A stretch of DNA of 64,000 nt, from assembly GCA_019359515.1 (NCBI GenBank), contig JAHHHC010000028.1, forward strand, positions 17,937-81,936, read 5' to 3'. Of the stretch, positions 53,969-62,926 are shown piece by piece. The notes under the pieces are model-generated. The model had not been told where the DNA came from. It ran no database searches and saw only the letters and a program-made list of their open reading frames with translations. The translations under genes were made by a program, and so were the position numbers. The DNA comes from Desmonostoc vinosum HA7617-LM4 (GTDB lineage: Bacteria; Cyanobacteriota; Cyanobacteriia; Cyanobacteriales; Nostocaceae). The first letter of the stretch is position 1. The number at the start of each line of letters is the position of its first letter.

Positions 53969-56200
53969 ATGTTGCCTAAACCCAAGAAATATTGGACGCC
54001 CCAGCATTGGGCAAGTTGGAAGCCCTTTGGCATTGGCGAACAGTATCCCAACAACTTTTGGGAGGTCTTTCGAGCAATTTGGTTGTCTCGCGATCGCCTA
54101 CTTTATACTTGGAATATTCTCAACAAGGGTGTTTGTGACGGTTGCGCTTTGGGAACAACCGGCATGAAAGACTGGACATTAGATGGCATCCATCTCTGCA
54201 ATGTGCGACTGCGATTGTTGCAGATGAATACCATGGCAGCTTTTGATCCCGCGCTGCTAGCAGATGTTGCCCAACTGCAAAATCAAAAAAGTTCGCAATT
54301 ACGTGAGTTGGGGCGACTTCCCTATCCGATGCTGCGTCAACGAGGAGAAAGGGGCTTTCGCCGCGTTAGCTGGGATCAAGCCTTAGAGATCGTTGCTAGC
54401 CGTATCCACAGCACTACAAGCGATCGCCTCAGTTTCTACATTACCAGTCGTGGTACTGTCAACGAAACTTACTATGCTACCCAAAAAGCTGTGCGAGCAA
54501 TGGGATGCAATAATATTGATAACGCTGCTCGCATCTGCCATTCTCCCAGTACAGCCGGACTCAAGGCTGCCCTTGGTGCAGCGGCTACCACTTGTTCTTA
54601 CAAAGACTGGATTGGTACTGATCTGTTAGTTTTCATTGGCTCAAATGTTGCCAACAATCAGCCTGTCACCGTTAAGTATCTCCACTACGCTAAAAAAGCT
54701 GGCACAAAGATTGTAGTCATTAATACTTATCGTGAGCCAGGAATGGAACGATATTGGGTTCCTTCAATTGTGGAAAGTGCCTTGTTTGGTACCAAGTTTG
54801 CCGAAGATTTCTTTCTCGTGAACATGGGCGGGGATATCGCATTTTTAAATGGCACAATCAAGCAGATGATTGCTAACGATTGGGTAGACAAGTCATTTAT
54901 TGAGCGTTATACCGTCGGCTTTGCAGAACTCAAGGCATCATTGGCCAGCCAAGCTTGGGAACAATTAGAACGACTTTCTGGTGCATCTCGCAATGACATG
55001 TATGCCTTTGCCAAAATGGTCAAAAAAGCCAACAAAGCCGTATTTGTATGGAGTATGGGCATCACTCAGCACGAATACGGCGAAGATAATGTGCGGAGTA
55101 TTATTAACCTAGCTCTTACTAAAGGTTTTGTTGGTCGCGAAGGTTGCGGTTTAATGCCAATTCGCGGCCACTCCGGTGTACAGGGTGGTGCAGAAATGGG
55201 ATGTTACGCCACGGTTTTTCCTGGTGGTAAACCGATTAATCAAGAAAATGCTGACAATTTAGGTCAACTGTGGGGTTTGGAAGTACCGACAAGTAAGGGT
55301 TTAATAGCCCCAGAAATGATTGATGCAGCAAATCAAGGACAGTTAGATGTGTTGTTTTCTGTGGGTGGTAACTTTTTAGAAGTATTGCCAGAACCAGATT
55401 ATGTAGCAAGTGCCTTGAAGCAAATACCACTACGGGTACACATGGATATCGTTCTCTCTAGCCAAATGCTAGTGGAACCAGCCGATATAGTGATACTATT
55501 ACCTGCCACTACTCGCTATGAAATTACAGGGGGAGTCACAGAAACCAGCACCGAACGCCGAGTAATTTTTAGTCCAGAAATTCCAGGGCCACGCATCAAA
55601 CAGGCGCGTCCAGAGTGGGAGGTGTTTATGGAATTGGCAAGGCGGGTAAAACCAGATTTGGCAAACAAACTAACTTTTGCTGACACAGCAGCTATCCGCC
55701 AAGAAATTGCTCAAGTCATTCCACAATATGCTGGTATTCAGCACTTGCAGCAGGCGGGAGACCAGTTTCAATATGGTGGGACACATTTATGTTTTGGTTG
55801 GAATTTTCCCACCCCAGATGGCAAAGCGCACTTTGGGGTTTTATCACCACCTGAAATAGAATTGCCAGAGGGCTATTTTTTATTAGCAACGCGCCGGGGT
55901 AAACAGTTTAATAGCATGGTACAAGAACGCAAGGATGCTATTACCGGAGCAATGCGTGAAGCAGTATTAATCAATCCAGAAGATGCCGCACAATTGGGTT
56001 TAAAAGATGGGGATCAAGTAATTCTCAAAAATGATTTGGGCGAGTTACGGGGACGGGTTTATATTGCACCCATGCAATTAGGCAACTTACAAGTACACTG
56101 GCCAGAAGGAAATGTGTTATTAGATAAAAATAAGCGATCGCTAGAAGGTGTGCCAGATTATAACGCGATCGTCCGTTTAGAAAAAATATCCTTTAACTAA
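53969..56200 (+). CDS. FdhF/YdeP family molybdopterin oxidoreductase
   Basis: This protein of about 743 residues matches the YdeP/FdhF branch of the molybdopterin superfamily. The N-terminal cysteine region VCDGCALGTTGMKDWTLDGIHLC (about residues 54-76) is followed by the Moco-binding domains (FIGSNVANNQPVTVKYLHYAKKAGTKIVVINTYREPG; LTKGFVGREGCGLMPIRGHSGVQGGAEMG). The C-terminal cap (DAAQLGLKDGDQVILKNDLGELRG) is also present. The lack of a full 4Fe-4S motif separates it from NarB. Substrate unknown. fdhD lies 5.8 kb downstream and would sulfurate the cofactor. The last 30 codons are duplicated at 62824. Confidence 0.88.
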   Translation: MLPKPKKYWTPQHWASWKPFGIGEQYPNNFWEVFRAIWLSRDRLLYTWNILNKGVCDGCALGTTGMKDWTLDGIHLCNVRLRLLQMNTMAAFDPALLADVAQLQNQKSSQLRELGRLPYPMLRQRGERGFRRVSWDQALEIVASRIHSTTSDRLSFYITSRGTVNETYYATQKAVRAMGCNNIDNAARICHSPSTAGLKAALGAAATTCSYKDWIGTDLLVFIGSNVANNQPVTVKYLHYAKKAGTKIVVINTYREPGMERYWVPSIVESALFGTKFAEDFFLVNMGGDIAFLNGTIKQMIANDWVDKSFIERYTVGFAELKASLASQAWEQLERLSGASRNDMYAFAKMVKKANKAVFVWSMGITQHEYGEDNVRSIINLALTKGFVGREGCGLMPIRGHSGVQGGAEMGCYATVFPGGKPINQENADNLGQLWGLEVPTSKGLIAPEMIDAANQGQLDVLFSVGGNFLEVLPEPDYVASALKQIPLRVHMDIVLSSQMLVEPADIVILLPATTRYEITGGVTETSTERRVIFSPEIPGPRIKQARPEWEVFMELARRVKPDLANKLTFADTAAIRQEIAQVIPQYAGIQHLQQAGDQFQYGGTHLCFGWNFPTPDGKAHFGVLSPPEIELPEGYFLLATRRGKQFNSMVQERKDAITGAMREAVLINPEDAAQLGLKDGDQVILKNDLGELRGRVYIAPMQLGNLQVHWPEGNVLLDKNKRSLEGVPDYNAIVRLEKISFN

Positions 56201-56920
56201 CTAACAACCATGTCCCTCGCTCAAGATTTTGAACTCTCAAATGATGTAATATTACCTCCAGGTGATCTAGATAGCGATGAACCGGAATTGGAAAGTTATT
56301 TACATTTGCAGCAATTGCTGCTGTTGTTGAAATGCATTGATTGGTGGTGGCGAGACCGCAATGACTTTTTTGCAGCCGGCAATCTCAGCATCTATTACAG
56401 TTCACGACGGCTGAAAACAGAAAAATTCCGTGGCCCAGATTTTTTTATAGTGCTGGATACCGAACGCAAGCCCCGTAAAAGTTGGGTAGTTTGGGAAGAA
56501 GACGGCAAATATCCCAATGTGATTATAGAACTACTCTCAATTTCAACGGCAGCAGTAGATAAAGGATTAAAAAAACAAATTTATCAAGACACCTTTCGCA
56601 CTCCAGAATACTTCTGGTTTGACCCAAATAATTTAGAATTTGCGGGGTTTTGTTTAGTAGGTGGAACTTATCAGCCGATAGAATCTAACTCTCAAGGATT
56701 ATTGTGGAGTCAGCAGCTAAATTTATATTTAGGTGTTCATGAAAATAAGTTGCGCTTTTTTACCGCACAAGCACAGCTAATACTTACACCAGAAGAAGTT
56801 GCATTACAGGAAATGCAAAAATCTGCACAAGAAAAGCAACGTGCTGAACAAGAAAAACAACGTGCTGAACGCTTAGCAATAAAACTACGAGAGTTGAATA
56901 TCGATCCAGACAACTTATAG
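56106..56920 (+). repeat. Segmental duplication, copy 1 (oxidoreductase tail plus Uma2)
   Basis: This segment is duplicated at 62824-63595. It covers the last roughly 30 codons of the oxidoreductase gene, the spacer and the entire Uma2 gene. Identity is high at the start and very high in the last 330 bp, but lower in the first half of the Uma2 gene. Confidence 0.9.
56210..56920 (+). CDS. Uma2 family endonuclease-like protein
   Basis: In this 236-residue protein the Uma2 core carries RGPDFFIVLDTERKPRKSW, VWEEDGKYPNVIIELLSIST and TPEYFWFDPNNLEFAGF. A charged helical tail contains two SAQEKQRAEQ/EKQRAE units that the paralogue at 62927 lacks (a 42-bp in-frame difference). It starts 9 bp after the oxidoreductase gene and is probably cotranscribed. 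Uma2 function is not established; a restriction-like nuclease fold is assigned by family. Confidence 0.88.
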   Translation: MSLAQDFELSNDVILPPGDLDSDEPELESYLHLQQLLLLLKCIDWWWRDRNDFFAAGNLSIYYSSRRLKTEKFRGPDFFIVLDTERKPRKSWVVWEEDGKYPNVIIELLSISTAAVDKGLKKQIYQDTFRTPEYFWFDPNNLEFAGFCLVGGTYQPIESNSQGLLWSQQLNLYLGVHENKLRFFTAQAQLILTPEEVALQEMQKSAQEKQRAEQEKQRAERLAIKLRELNIDPDNL

Positions 56921-57508
56921 AAATTGAAACTAAGCGATCGCTTGAGAAATTAATTACGAAAAACACTAGCTAAAAAGTGCGATCGCGCCAACTTCATTTT
57001 CACATAGGAACTGTTATTTGTAACTTTTCGTCTTGACATTTGAAATTTTAGTCACAAACATTCAGTGTTGTAGTTTTAAGTAGCAATTTATACTAAATTA
57101 TCTCATGAGATCAACCTTTTATATCTTAAGAAGTATGGCTAAAATTAGTTGAGCTTGATTTAATCTAGTTAAGAAAATTCAGTAATACTAGAACTCCTAT
57201 TTGATTTTTGAAAAAACTCAGTACACATATGTTTCCTGTTTGACCGTTCCGTGTTCAGAGTTCCCTATTTCATCTCTACGTATAATTTCAAAAATCAAAT
57301 CAGATTGTTAGAGCTAATAACTAGCTTCTAATCAGTGCATTTTGCCTGTCTTCTTGATTAATTAGTCAATCAAGACTGAACAGAATTTGCATAAAAATAA
57401 TCTGCGGCACTGAATAATTTCCAGAGCAAATATAACAACTCAAAACAGTAGTTTACTAACTACTGCGACAGCGTTGCATTCCAATAATTAATTTAGCGAT
57501 CGCATAAA
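56921..57508. other. AT-rich intergenic region
   Basis: Nearly 590 bp without a supported gene. Two GCGATCGC sites (56935, 56981), a further GCGATCGC just before the FGE-like start, and short AT-rich repeats are the only visible features. Confidence 0.45.
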
Positions 57509-58609
57509 ATGTTTCATCAAAATTATCCATATTTTGTTGCAGATAGAGAAATTATCAAATCTCCAAATCAGCAGCAAAACCATATTCAACTTCCTGAAAA
57601 CAATCTGCGTAAAATAAACAGAAGAGAGTTTTTAAGATTCACTAGTTTCGGAAGTGTAGGTTTAGTGGCATCAGTTGTAGCCCATAAGATTTTGGCAAAT
57701 CAATTCTTCACACCTATCTCTGTAGCTAAACCAAAATATACTCCTCCTAATCAAGCAAAAGCTTCGGAATTGCCGTTATGGACTGTTGAGTTTGAAACAG
57801 TAAAAGTAGATAAAAGGGGAGTGATAGTTAAGCGATATTCTCAGAAAGCCAAGTTTTTTAAAGAAAACTTAGGTCATGATGTGAGCTTAGAAATGATTAA
57901 AATCCCTGGTGGTACTTTTACAATGGGTGTTGCTAATAACGAAGAGAGTAGTAACGATAATGAACGTCCTCAACATCAAGTCACGATTCAGCCCTTTTTC
58001 ATCGGGAGATATCTCATAACTCAGAAACAATGGGAAAGAGTAGCGACATCTTTTCCTCAAGTTCAAAGCAACCTCAACCCTAAACCGTCATATTTTAAAG
58101 GAGATAATCATCCTGTAGAGTCTATCTCTCTAAATAATGCTTTAGAATTTTGTGCCAGACTTTCTCAAAAAACGGGTCGTAACTATCGTCTTCCTAGCGA
58201 AGCCGAATGGGAATATGCTTGTCGGGCTGGCACTTCCACACCTTTTCACTTTGGAGAAACGATTACAGCTGAATTAGCGAACTATAATTCCCACACTATT
58301 TATAATCAAGCTCCAAAAGGAAATTATCAACAACAAACCACACCAGTAGGTAGTTATCCACCTAATGCATTTGGCTTGCACGATATGCACGGCAATGTCC
58401 GGGAATGGTGTGCAGACGCTTGGCACAGTAGTTACCAAGGTGCGACTACAGACGGCAGCATGTGGAGCAATAATCATGAGCAGCAAAATTTTATCGTGCG
58501 TGGTGGTTGGTGGAGTAGTCCTGCTGCATACTGCCGTTCTGCTCAACGCGGTGCCAGCGCCGTAGATCACATCAATGGCCTTCGGGTTGTGTGTGCTGTG
58601 ACTGTCTAA
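57509..58609 (+). CDS. Tat-exported formylglycine-generating-enzyme-like (SUMF1) protein
   Basis: This 366-residue protein has an N-terminal twin-arginine signal (KINRREFLRFTSFGSVGLVASV, about residues 31-52), so it should be folded before export. The FGE-sulfatase domain runs from about 125 to 360: IPGGTFTMGVANNE, YRLPSEAEWEYACRAGT, GNVREWCADAW, and RGGWWSSPAAYCRSAQRG. Only one cysteine of the FGE copper-binding pair is kept (Y-C), and the other position is serine. A true formylglycine role is therefore doubtful; a lectin-like or other SUMF1 activity is possible. Confidence 0.82.
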   Translation: MFHQNYPYFVADREIIKSPNQQQNHIQLPENNLRKINRREFLRFTSFGSVGLVASVVAHKILANQFFTPISVAKPKYTPPNQAKASELPLWTVEFETVKVDKRGVIVKRYSQKAKFFKENLGHDVSLEMIKIPGGTFTMGVANNEESSNDNERPQHQVTIQPFFIGRYLITQKQWERVATSFPQVQSNLNPKPSYFKGDNHPVESISLNNALEFCARLSQKTGRNYRLPSEAEWEYACRAGTSTPFHFGETITAELANYNSHTIYNQAPKGNYQQQTTPVGSYPPNAFGLHDMHGNVREWCADAWHSSYQGATTDGSMWSNNHEQQNFIVRGGWWSSPAAYCRSAQRGASAVDHINGLRVVCAVTV

Positions 58610-58623
58610 TGTGTCTGGAGGCT

Positions 58624-58654
58624 CATTGGTCACAAGTTAAGCTTGTGACCAATG
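58624..58654 (+). terminator. Hairpin downstream of the FGE-like gene
   Basis: A perfect 13-bp stem (CATTGGTCACAAG/CTTGTGACCAATG) with a 5-base loop lies 15 bp after the stop codon and is followed by TTCTTG. It is a probable terminator, although the T-run is weak. Confidence 0.55.
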
Positions 58655-58807
58655 TTCTTGTATAGATTTATTTCTACTCGTGATGTGGGGATACCGTTGC
58701 GTCATATTCAGGAGATATCAGGGCATCGGACTTTGTCAGCTTTGGAGCGATATTTGAGTGTCACTGAGAAGCAGAAGCAAAACGCGATCTCTGCTTTGGA
58801 TTTTTGA
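58652..58807 (+). pseudogene. Tyrosine recombinase (phage integrase family), C-terminal remnant
   Basis: The frame reads RDVGIPLRHIQEISGHRTLS and ALERYLSVTEKQKQNAISAL. It holds the H-x-x-R box (GHR) and the catalytic tyrosine (RYL) of tyrosine recombinases, but the remaining 250 or so residues are gone. It is a relic of an integrated element, directly upstream of a toxin-antitoxin pair. Confidence 0.75.
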
Positions 58808-58865
58808 ACGAGGAATATAAGGAGAGGATTTTTAGAGCATTATAGAGATTATTGGGGATAAAAAG

Positions 58866-59096
58866 ATGAACCAAGCTATTAGACAAAAGGCGGTTGTAAA
58901 ACTAGGTGGAGTCATTAATATTCAATCATCAGAATTACCTGTTGGTACTGAGGTTGATGTGATTATAATTGTGGAGACGGCAGCGAAAAATAAACAATCA
59001 TTACGTAGTATTATCGGTACTGGTAAAGGCTGTTTTGCTACACAGCAAGAAGCTGATGATTTTATTAGTAGGGAGCGGGATGCTTGGTCGTTGTAA
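58866..59096 (+). CDS. Putative antitoxin of a PIN toxin-antitoxin pair
   Basis: This 76-residue protein begins QAIRQKAVVKLGGVINIQSSELPVGTEVDVIIIVE, a beta-rich part like AbrB/Phd-type DNA-binding antitoxins seen in cyanobacteria. The C-terminal FATQQEADDFISRERDAW is helical and may neutralise the toxin. The reading frame overlaps the PIN toxin start by 17 bases. Direct upstream lies the integrase remnant, so the pair probably arrived with a mobile segment. Confidence 0.75.
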   Translation: MNQAIRQKAVVKLGGVINIQSSELPVGTEVDVIIIVETAAKNKQSLRSIIGTGKGCFATQQEADDFISRERDAWSL

Positions 59097-59529
59097 ATGC
59101 TATTCGGGGGGAAAAGTTTATTTAGATACTAATATTTTTATCTATGCGATAGAAGGTTATGCTGATTTTCTTGATGAATTAAATCAGCTTTTCGATAATA
59201 TCGATGCTGGCAATTTGAGAGCTTTTACCAGTGAACTGACTTTAGCAGAGGTGTTGGTTAAACCTTTGATGGATGGAAATCTAGAAATACAGTCTGTTTA
59301 TCAACAAGCTTTACAAAGTTCAGAAGTGCTGTCAGTTGTTGCGGTAAGTCGGGATGTGTTGATTGAAGCTGCGAGATTGCGGGCTATTACTAGTCTGAGA
59401 TTACCAGATGCGATTCACGGTGCTACTGCAATTTTGAGTGGTTGTGAAACCTTTTTAACTAATGATAGGCGGTTAACTGCTTTGTCTGGTATTGAAGTAG
59501 TTGTACTGTCAGAGGAGATGGGTAATTAA
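59080..59529 (+). CDS. PIN domain toxin (VapC-like RNase)
   Basis: The protein (149 residues from ATG 59080) has the PIN nuclease core VYLDTNIFIYAIEG (acidic residue about 15), ELTLAEVLVKPL, LRLPDAIHGATAI and FLTNDRRL. These supply the four acidic residues that bind Mg2+. VapC-type toxins cleave RNA. The start overlaps the antitoxin gene. The N-terminus MLGRCKCYSGG is unlike the family. A G-tract (59106-59111) lies at the point where another frame would give the more usual VVNAIRGGKVYLDTN, so a slip is possible. Confidence 0.82.
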   Translation: MLGRCKCYSGGKVYLDTNIFIYAIEGYADFLDELNQLFDNIDAGNLRAFTSELTLAEVLVKPLMDGNLEIQSVYQQALQSSEVLSVVAVSRDVLIEAARLRAITSLRLPDAIHGATAILSGCETFLTNDRRLTALSGIEVVVLSEEMGN

Positions 59530-59600
59530 GAAGGTTTTGGGAGATGAAGAAGAGAGTTTTTGTAGGGTGATGAGTAAGGAACAAATTAGTTTATATCCAT

Positions 59601-59645
59601 GTTGGGTTTCACTTCGTACCCTACGGGATCTTGCTACAACCCAAC
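59601..59645. repeat. Dispersed palindromic repeat GTTGGGTT...AACCCAAC
   Basis: GTTGGGTT (59601-59608) and AACCCAAC (59638-59645) are inverted around TTCGTACCCTACGGGATC-like DNA. This is a familiar short interspersed repeat of cyanobacterial genomes. Confidence 0.7.
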
Positions 59646-59764
59646 CTACATCTAATACATTACTTTAGCTGTGTTAGTCCACTACCTCATCAACCAATAG
59701 ATGTGGGAGAAATTTTCTCCGCATCCCCACGTCCTCTTGTCCATTCCCCAGTCCCCAGTCTCCA

Positions 59765-61666
59765 TCATGCAAACATGTCTGCTGTGGGGTTCATCCCATC
59801 AGCATCAACTAATTTAATTTGTGTTTTTCCATTCGCCAGACTGACCTCATAGACAGATCCACACTTTCTGGCATTGAGAGTCAGCATACCAAGCCGAGGA
59901 TCTATTGTCACACGGATTGAGCGATCGCTACCTGTGTTAGCCCAGGCGACAACTAGCCATCTGTCTTGATTTTTGATTTTCCGCGCCACTACTCGCGCAG
60001 TTTTCACGGGAATTTTCCAGCCGGAATTAGCTAAGATTTCCTGTGTTTCTCCCTCTGCTGGAAATTCGTAAGCAGAAAGTATCGGTGTATAAGCTTGATA
60101 TGGACTCTTGCCTTCACCTGGTAATAAATTACCATCGTGTAAATATTCTTCTAGATGGCTAAATAAAGCTTGTGCATGACTAGCTAAAGCCATTTGCCAG
60201 GTTAAGGTGGGTGTAGTAGTTCCTACTGCTCCATTAGTTACCAGCGTATTCCACAAAGTTGAGGCATATGCTGAAGAATCACAAACAAAGTAACCAGAAA
60301 CAGTGCCTAGCGCACCGATCGCATAGTACATTTTTAAAAAGCCTAAAAAGCGATCGCTTTCGGCTATTGGTTGATCCTGGTATTGTTCCCATCCTATTGA
60401 TACCCAAGGATAAGCATATTTCTGACCCAATGACAAGCAACCTGCAATATCGTTCAAGGCATTAGTCAAAATATCATTGGGTATTTCTGAACCACTATGT
60501 ATCCCAAAAAAGCCGCTATTGTGAAAGTTATAGTAAGCTTCTACACTGCTGTAATCAGATACTTGAGGAACACCATTAACCACGAATTTTTCATACAAAA
60601 AAGTCCACTCTTGCCAACCAGACCATCGTCCTCTCTCCGCACCATAGCCTTCTTGATACCATGTATATACAGGCTTTTTGGTATTCTTTAAATAACTAAA
60701 TAATTTATCCTTTAAAATCTTTTCTTGCCTAGCCTTATTCCAAGACATGTATGCATATACCTGAGCGTAATCTTCAATGTCGGTATAACCAAGGCTAGCA
60801 AAATGATCTAAAACTGTTGACTCCTGTTTGAGGTATGTATTTCCGGCACCGCTGAGCATCCACAGTCCATATTCGCCCATATTAATAAATACGTCTATTT
60901 TTTGTCCCGTCTGTTGCTCTAGCAGTGCTAAACTTTTGCCAATGAAATCTCCTATAATTTCAAAAGTCTCATTAGGTGCAGCAGGAGAAACAACTGGGCG
61001 ATTATTTTCTACTATAAAAGCCCCGCTAGCATGTCTTAACCATGTCGCTGCTGGCAAAATTGGTAACTCTGGATGTCTACCATCAAAGTTATTAAAATAC
61101 TTGTATAGCGGGCCAAAACCAGAAGAGAGTTTAAACTTACCTGGATTTGCTTTTAAATATTGTACAAATTCGTCTTGAGAGTAGCCATAATCAGAGCCAT
61201 ACGCTAAATATGTTTGGTCTCTGGCTGGTACGTGAATTGCATAGCCCCAATGTTCTGCCAATTCCTTAGCCATCTCTTTAGACACACCACAAGCGCAACT
61301 TGTCAAAGGTGGCAGTGTATGCCCAGTTTTAAACACTGGACGCGGCATTGCTTTGAGATGATCGAGTGCTGATGATTGATTATCAATGACCACAGGATTA
61401 GGATTAACTGTAACTTTGACATCGTTATGGGTGATAGTTTTGTCAGCTTCTATTACAGAAAATCTCAAAACATATGTTCCAGCGTTCTTAAAAATAGCTG
61501 AGGTTTTCGCTTGTTCTGGTGCTTGAAATATTACTGAATAAGGCCCACTAACTTGTTGCCATTGATGAAGTTGAAACTTTTCTGAAACAGTTGCAACAAG
61601 ATTAACTCTGGTTTCTGGAAGAGTAATTACTTGATCAGTGACAGTATTTGCTGAGATATTAAGCAT
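59765..61666 (-). CDS. Large protein of unknown function with PKD-like N-terminal domain
   Basis: In this 633-residue protein, residues about 10-90 resemble a PKD/Ig-like beta-sandwich (WQQVSGPYSVIFQAPEQAKTSAIFKNAGTYVLRFSVIEADKTITHNDVKVTV). The remaining 540 residues have alternating alpha/beta segments with many aromatic residues (GYSQDEFVQYLKANPGKFKLSSGFGPLYKYFNNFDGRHPELP; YTWYQEGYGAERGRWSGWQEWTFLYEKF). This could be a TIM-barrel glycoside-hydrolase-like fold with a C-terminal beta domain. There is no signal peptide. No named family is recognised. It stands alone, flanked by repeat DNA. Confidence 0.7.
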   Translation of the reverse strand: MLNISANTVTDQVITLPETRVNLVATVSEKFQLHQWQQVSGPYSVIFQAPEQAKTSAIFKNAGTYVLRFSVIEADKTITHNDVKVTVNPNPVVIDNQSSALDHLKAMPRPVFKTGHTLPPLTSCACGVSKEMAKELAEHWGYAIHVPARDQTYLAYGSDYGYSQDEFVQYLKANPGKFKLSSGFGPLYKYFNNFDGRHPELPILPAATWLRHASGAFIVENNRPVVSPAAPNETFEIIGDFIGKSLALLEQQTGQKIDVFINMGEYGLWMLSGAGNTYLKQESTVLDHFASLGYTDIEDYAQVYAYMSWNKARQEKILKDKLFSYLKNTKKPVYTWYQEGYGAERGRWSGWQEWTFLYEKFVVNGVPQVSDYSSVEAYYNFHNSGFFGIHSGSEIPNDILTNALNDIAGCLSLGQKYAYPWVSIGWEQYQDQPIAESDRFLGFLKMYYAIGALGTVSGYFVCDSSAYASTLWNTLVTNGAVGTTTPTLTWQMALASHAQALFSHLEEYLHDGNLLPGEGKSPYQAYTPILSAYEFPAEGETQEILANSGWKIPVKTARVVARKIKNQDRWLVVAWANTGSDRSIRVTIDPRLGMLTLNARKCGSVYEVSLANGKTQIKLVDADGMNPTADMFA

Positions 61667-61764
61667 AATTGTAATGTTGGTAATAAATACTTTTTAGCCT
61701 AGCTAAAGTGTAATTATTGGGATGAGTATAAAGACAGTTTTATGCTTGCAATTTAGGCGATCGC

Positions 61765-61871
61765 ACTAAGCTAAAAAACATCTAAATTACATAATCAAAT
61801 TAAATAAAACTCTTGTGGGGTGGGCATCTTGCCCGCCCTAATTATGCAAGTTATATATGGAACAGCTTAGT
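61765..61871 (+). mobile_element. 107-bp MITE-like element, copy B
   Basis: Perfect 8-bp terminal inverted repeats ACTAAGCT/AGCTTAGT enclose an internal GGGCATCTTGCCC hairpin. It is the inverted partner of 29147-29253, with about four differences in 107 bp. It lies between the 633-residue gene and fdhD. Confidence 0.8.
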
Positions 61872-61975
61872 ATTTCTGAACCGATAAACGTAAGTGAGCT
61901 TGATATCTGCTATCCACTGGTTAAAGTCCAGTGTAGCATATTTACAATATTTAGGAATTCTGTCTTCTGCAAATA

Positions 61976-62809
61976 ATGAATACGCGAATTGGAAGCAAAA
62001 CCAAAGCTACTGTCTGGGTAGTGGAAAATGGTAAGATGCGATCACGCCAAGACTATCTCACCACTGAAGAACCTTTAGAAATTCGCCTGTTGCCTCAAAA
62101 GAAGACAGTAGCTGTCACAATGCGGACACCAGGGGCAGATTTTGAACTAGCTGCGGGTTTCCTCTACAGTGAAGGAGTCATTAACAGTAAAGAAGATATC
62201 CAGCGCATGAGCTATTGCGTCGATGGTGAGCAGCAATACAACATCGTCAATGTAGAACTGCGAGCAGGCTTGATCCCAAATTTACAGCCTCTAGAGCGTC
62301 ACTTTTATACTTCTAGTGCCTGTGGAGTTTGCGGAAAAGCTAGCCTAGAAGCCTTAAATTTACGGGAATATCCAGAGATTTTTCCTGGCCCGATAGTGAC
62401 AGATGAAACTATTTACAGTCTGTCAACTCAACTCCGGGCTGCTCAAAGTATCTTCACAGCTACAGGAGGATTACACGCTGCCGCTGTCTTCAATGCTCAA
62501 GGACAATTATTAAACTTGCGAGAGGATGTTGGTCGTCACAATGCATTAGATAAATTGATTGGTTCAGCATTACTGAGTGACGAATTACCTTTCAATAATC
62601 ATATTGTCATGGTCAGCGGACGCTCTAGTTTTGAAATTTTGCAAAAATCTCTAGTTGCTGGAGTTCCAATTGTTTGTTCTGTTTCTGCTCCTAGTAGTAT
62701 GGCAGTATCTGTAGCCAAAGAATTCGGAATTACCTTAATAGGATTTCTGCGAGGCGAACGATTCAATGTGTACACTGGTTTGGAGAGGATAAGTGCTACT
62801 TCTAATTAA
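61976..62809 (+). CDS. fdhD: Formate dehydrogenase accessory sulfurtransferase FdhD
   Basis: In the 277-residue protein the catalytic cysteine motif is SSACGVCGKASLE (about residues 113-125). It is followed by FTATGGLHAAAVF and VGRHNALDKLIGSAL, all diagnostic for FdhD. It transfers sulfur from a cysteine desulfurase to bis-MGD, activating molybdopterin oxidoreductases. The likely client is the FdhF/YdeP enzyme at 53969-56200. The two are separated by an accessory block with duplicated and mobile DNA, so they were probably once closer. Confidence 0.95.
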   Translation: MNTRIGSKTKATVWVVENGKMRSRQDYLTTEEPLEIRLLPQKKTVAVTMRTPGADFELAAGFLYSEGVINSKEDIQRMSYCVDGEQQYNIVNVELRAGLIPNLQPLERHFYTSSACGVCGKASLEALNLREYPEIFPGPIVTDETIYSLSTQLRAAQSIFTATGGLHAAAVFNAQGQLLNLREDVGRHNALDKLIGSALLSDELPFNNHIVMVSGRSSFEILQKSLVAGVPIVCSVSAPSSMAVSVAKEFGITLIGFLRGERFNVYTGLERISATSN

Positions 62810-62823
62810 ATCAGGTGATTTTC

Positions 62824-62912
62824 AAGGAAATATGCTATTAGATAAAAATAAGCGATCGCTAGAAGGTGTGCCAGATTATAACGCGATCGTTCGCTTAGAA
62901 CAACAAATTTAA
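62824..62912 (+). pseudogene. Duplicated tail of the FdhF/YdeP gene
   Basis: The frame G-N-M-L-L-D-K-N-K-R-S-L-E-G-V-P and then DYNAIVRLEQQI-stop equals the last codons of the gene ending at 56200. The rest of that gene is not present here. It marks the left limit of the second duplication copy. Confidence 0.85.
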
Positions 62913-62926
62913 CCCTCCCTGCAACC

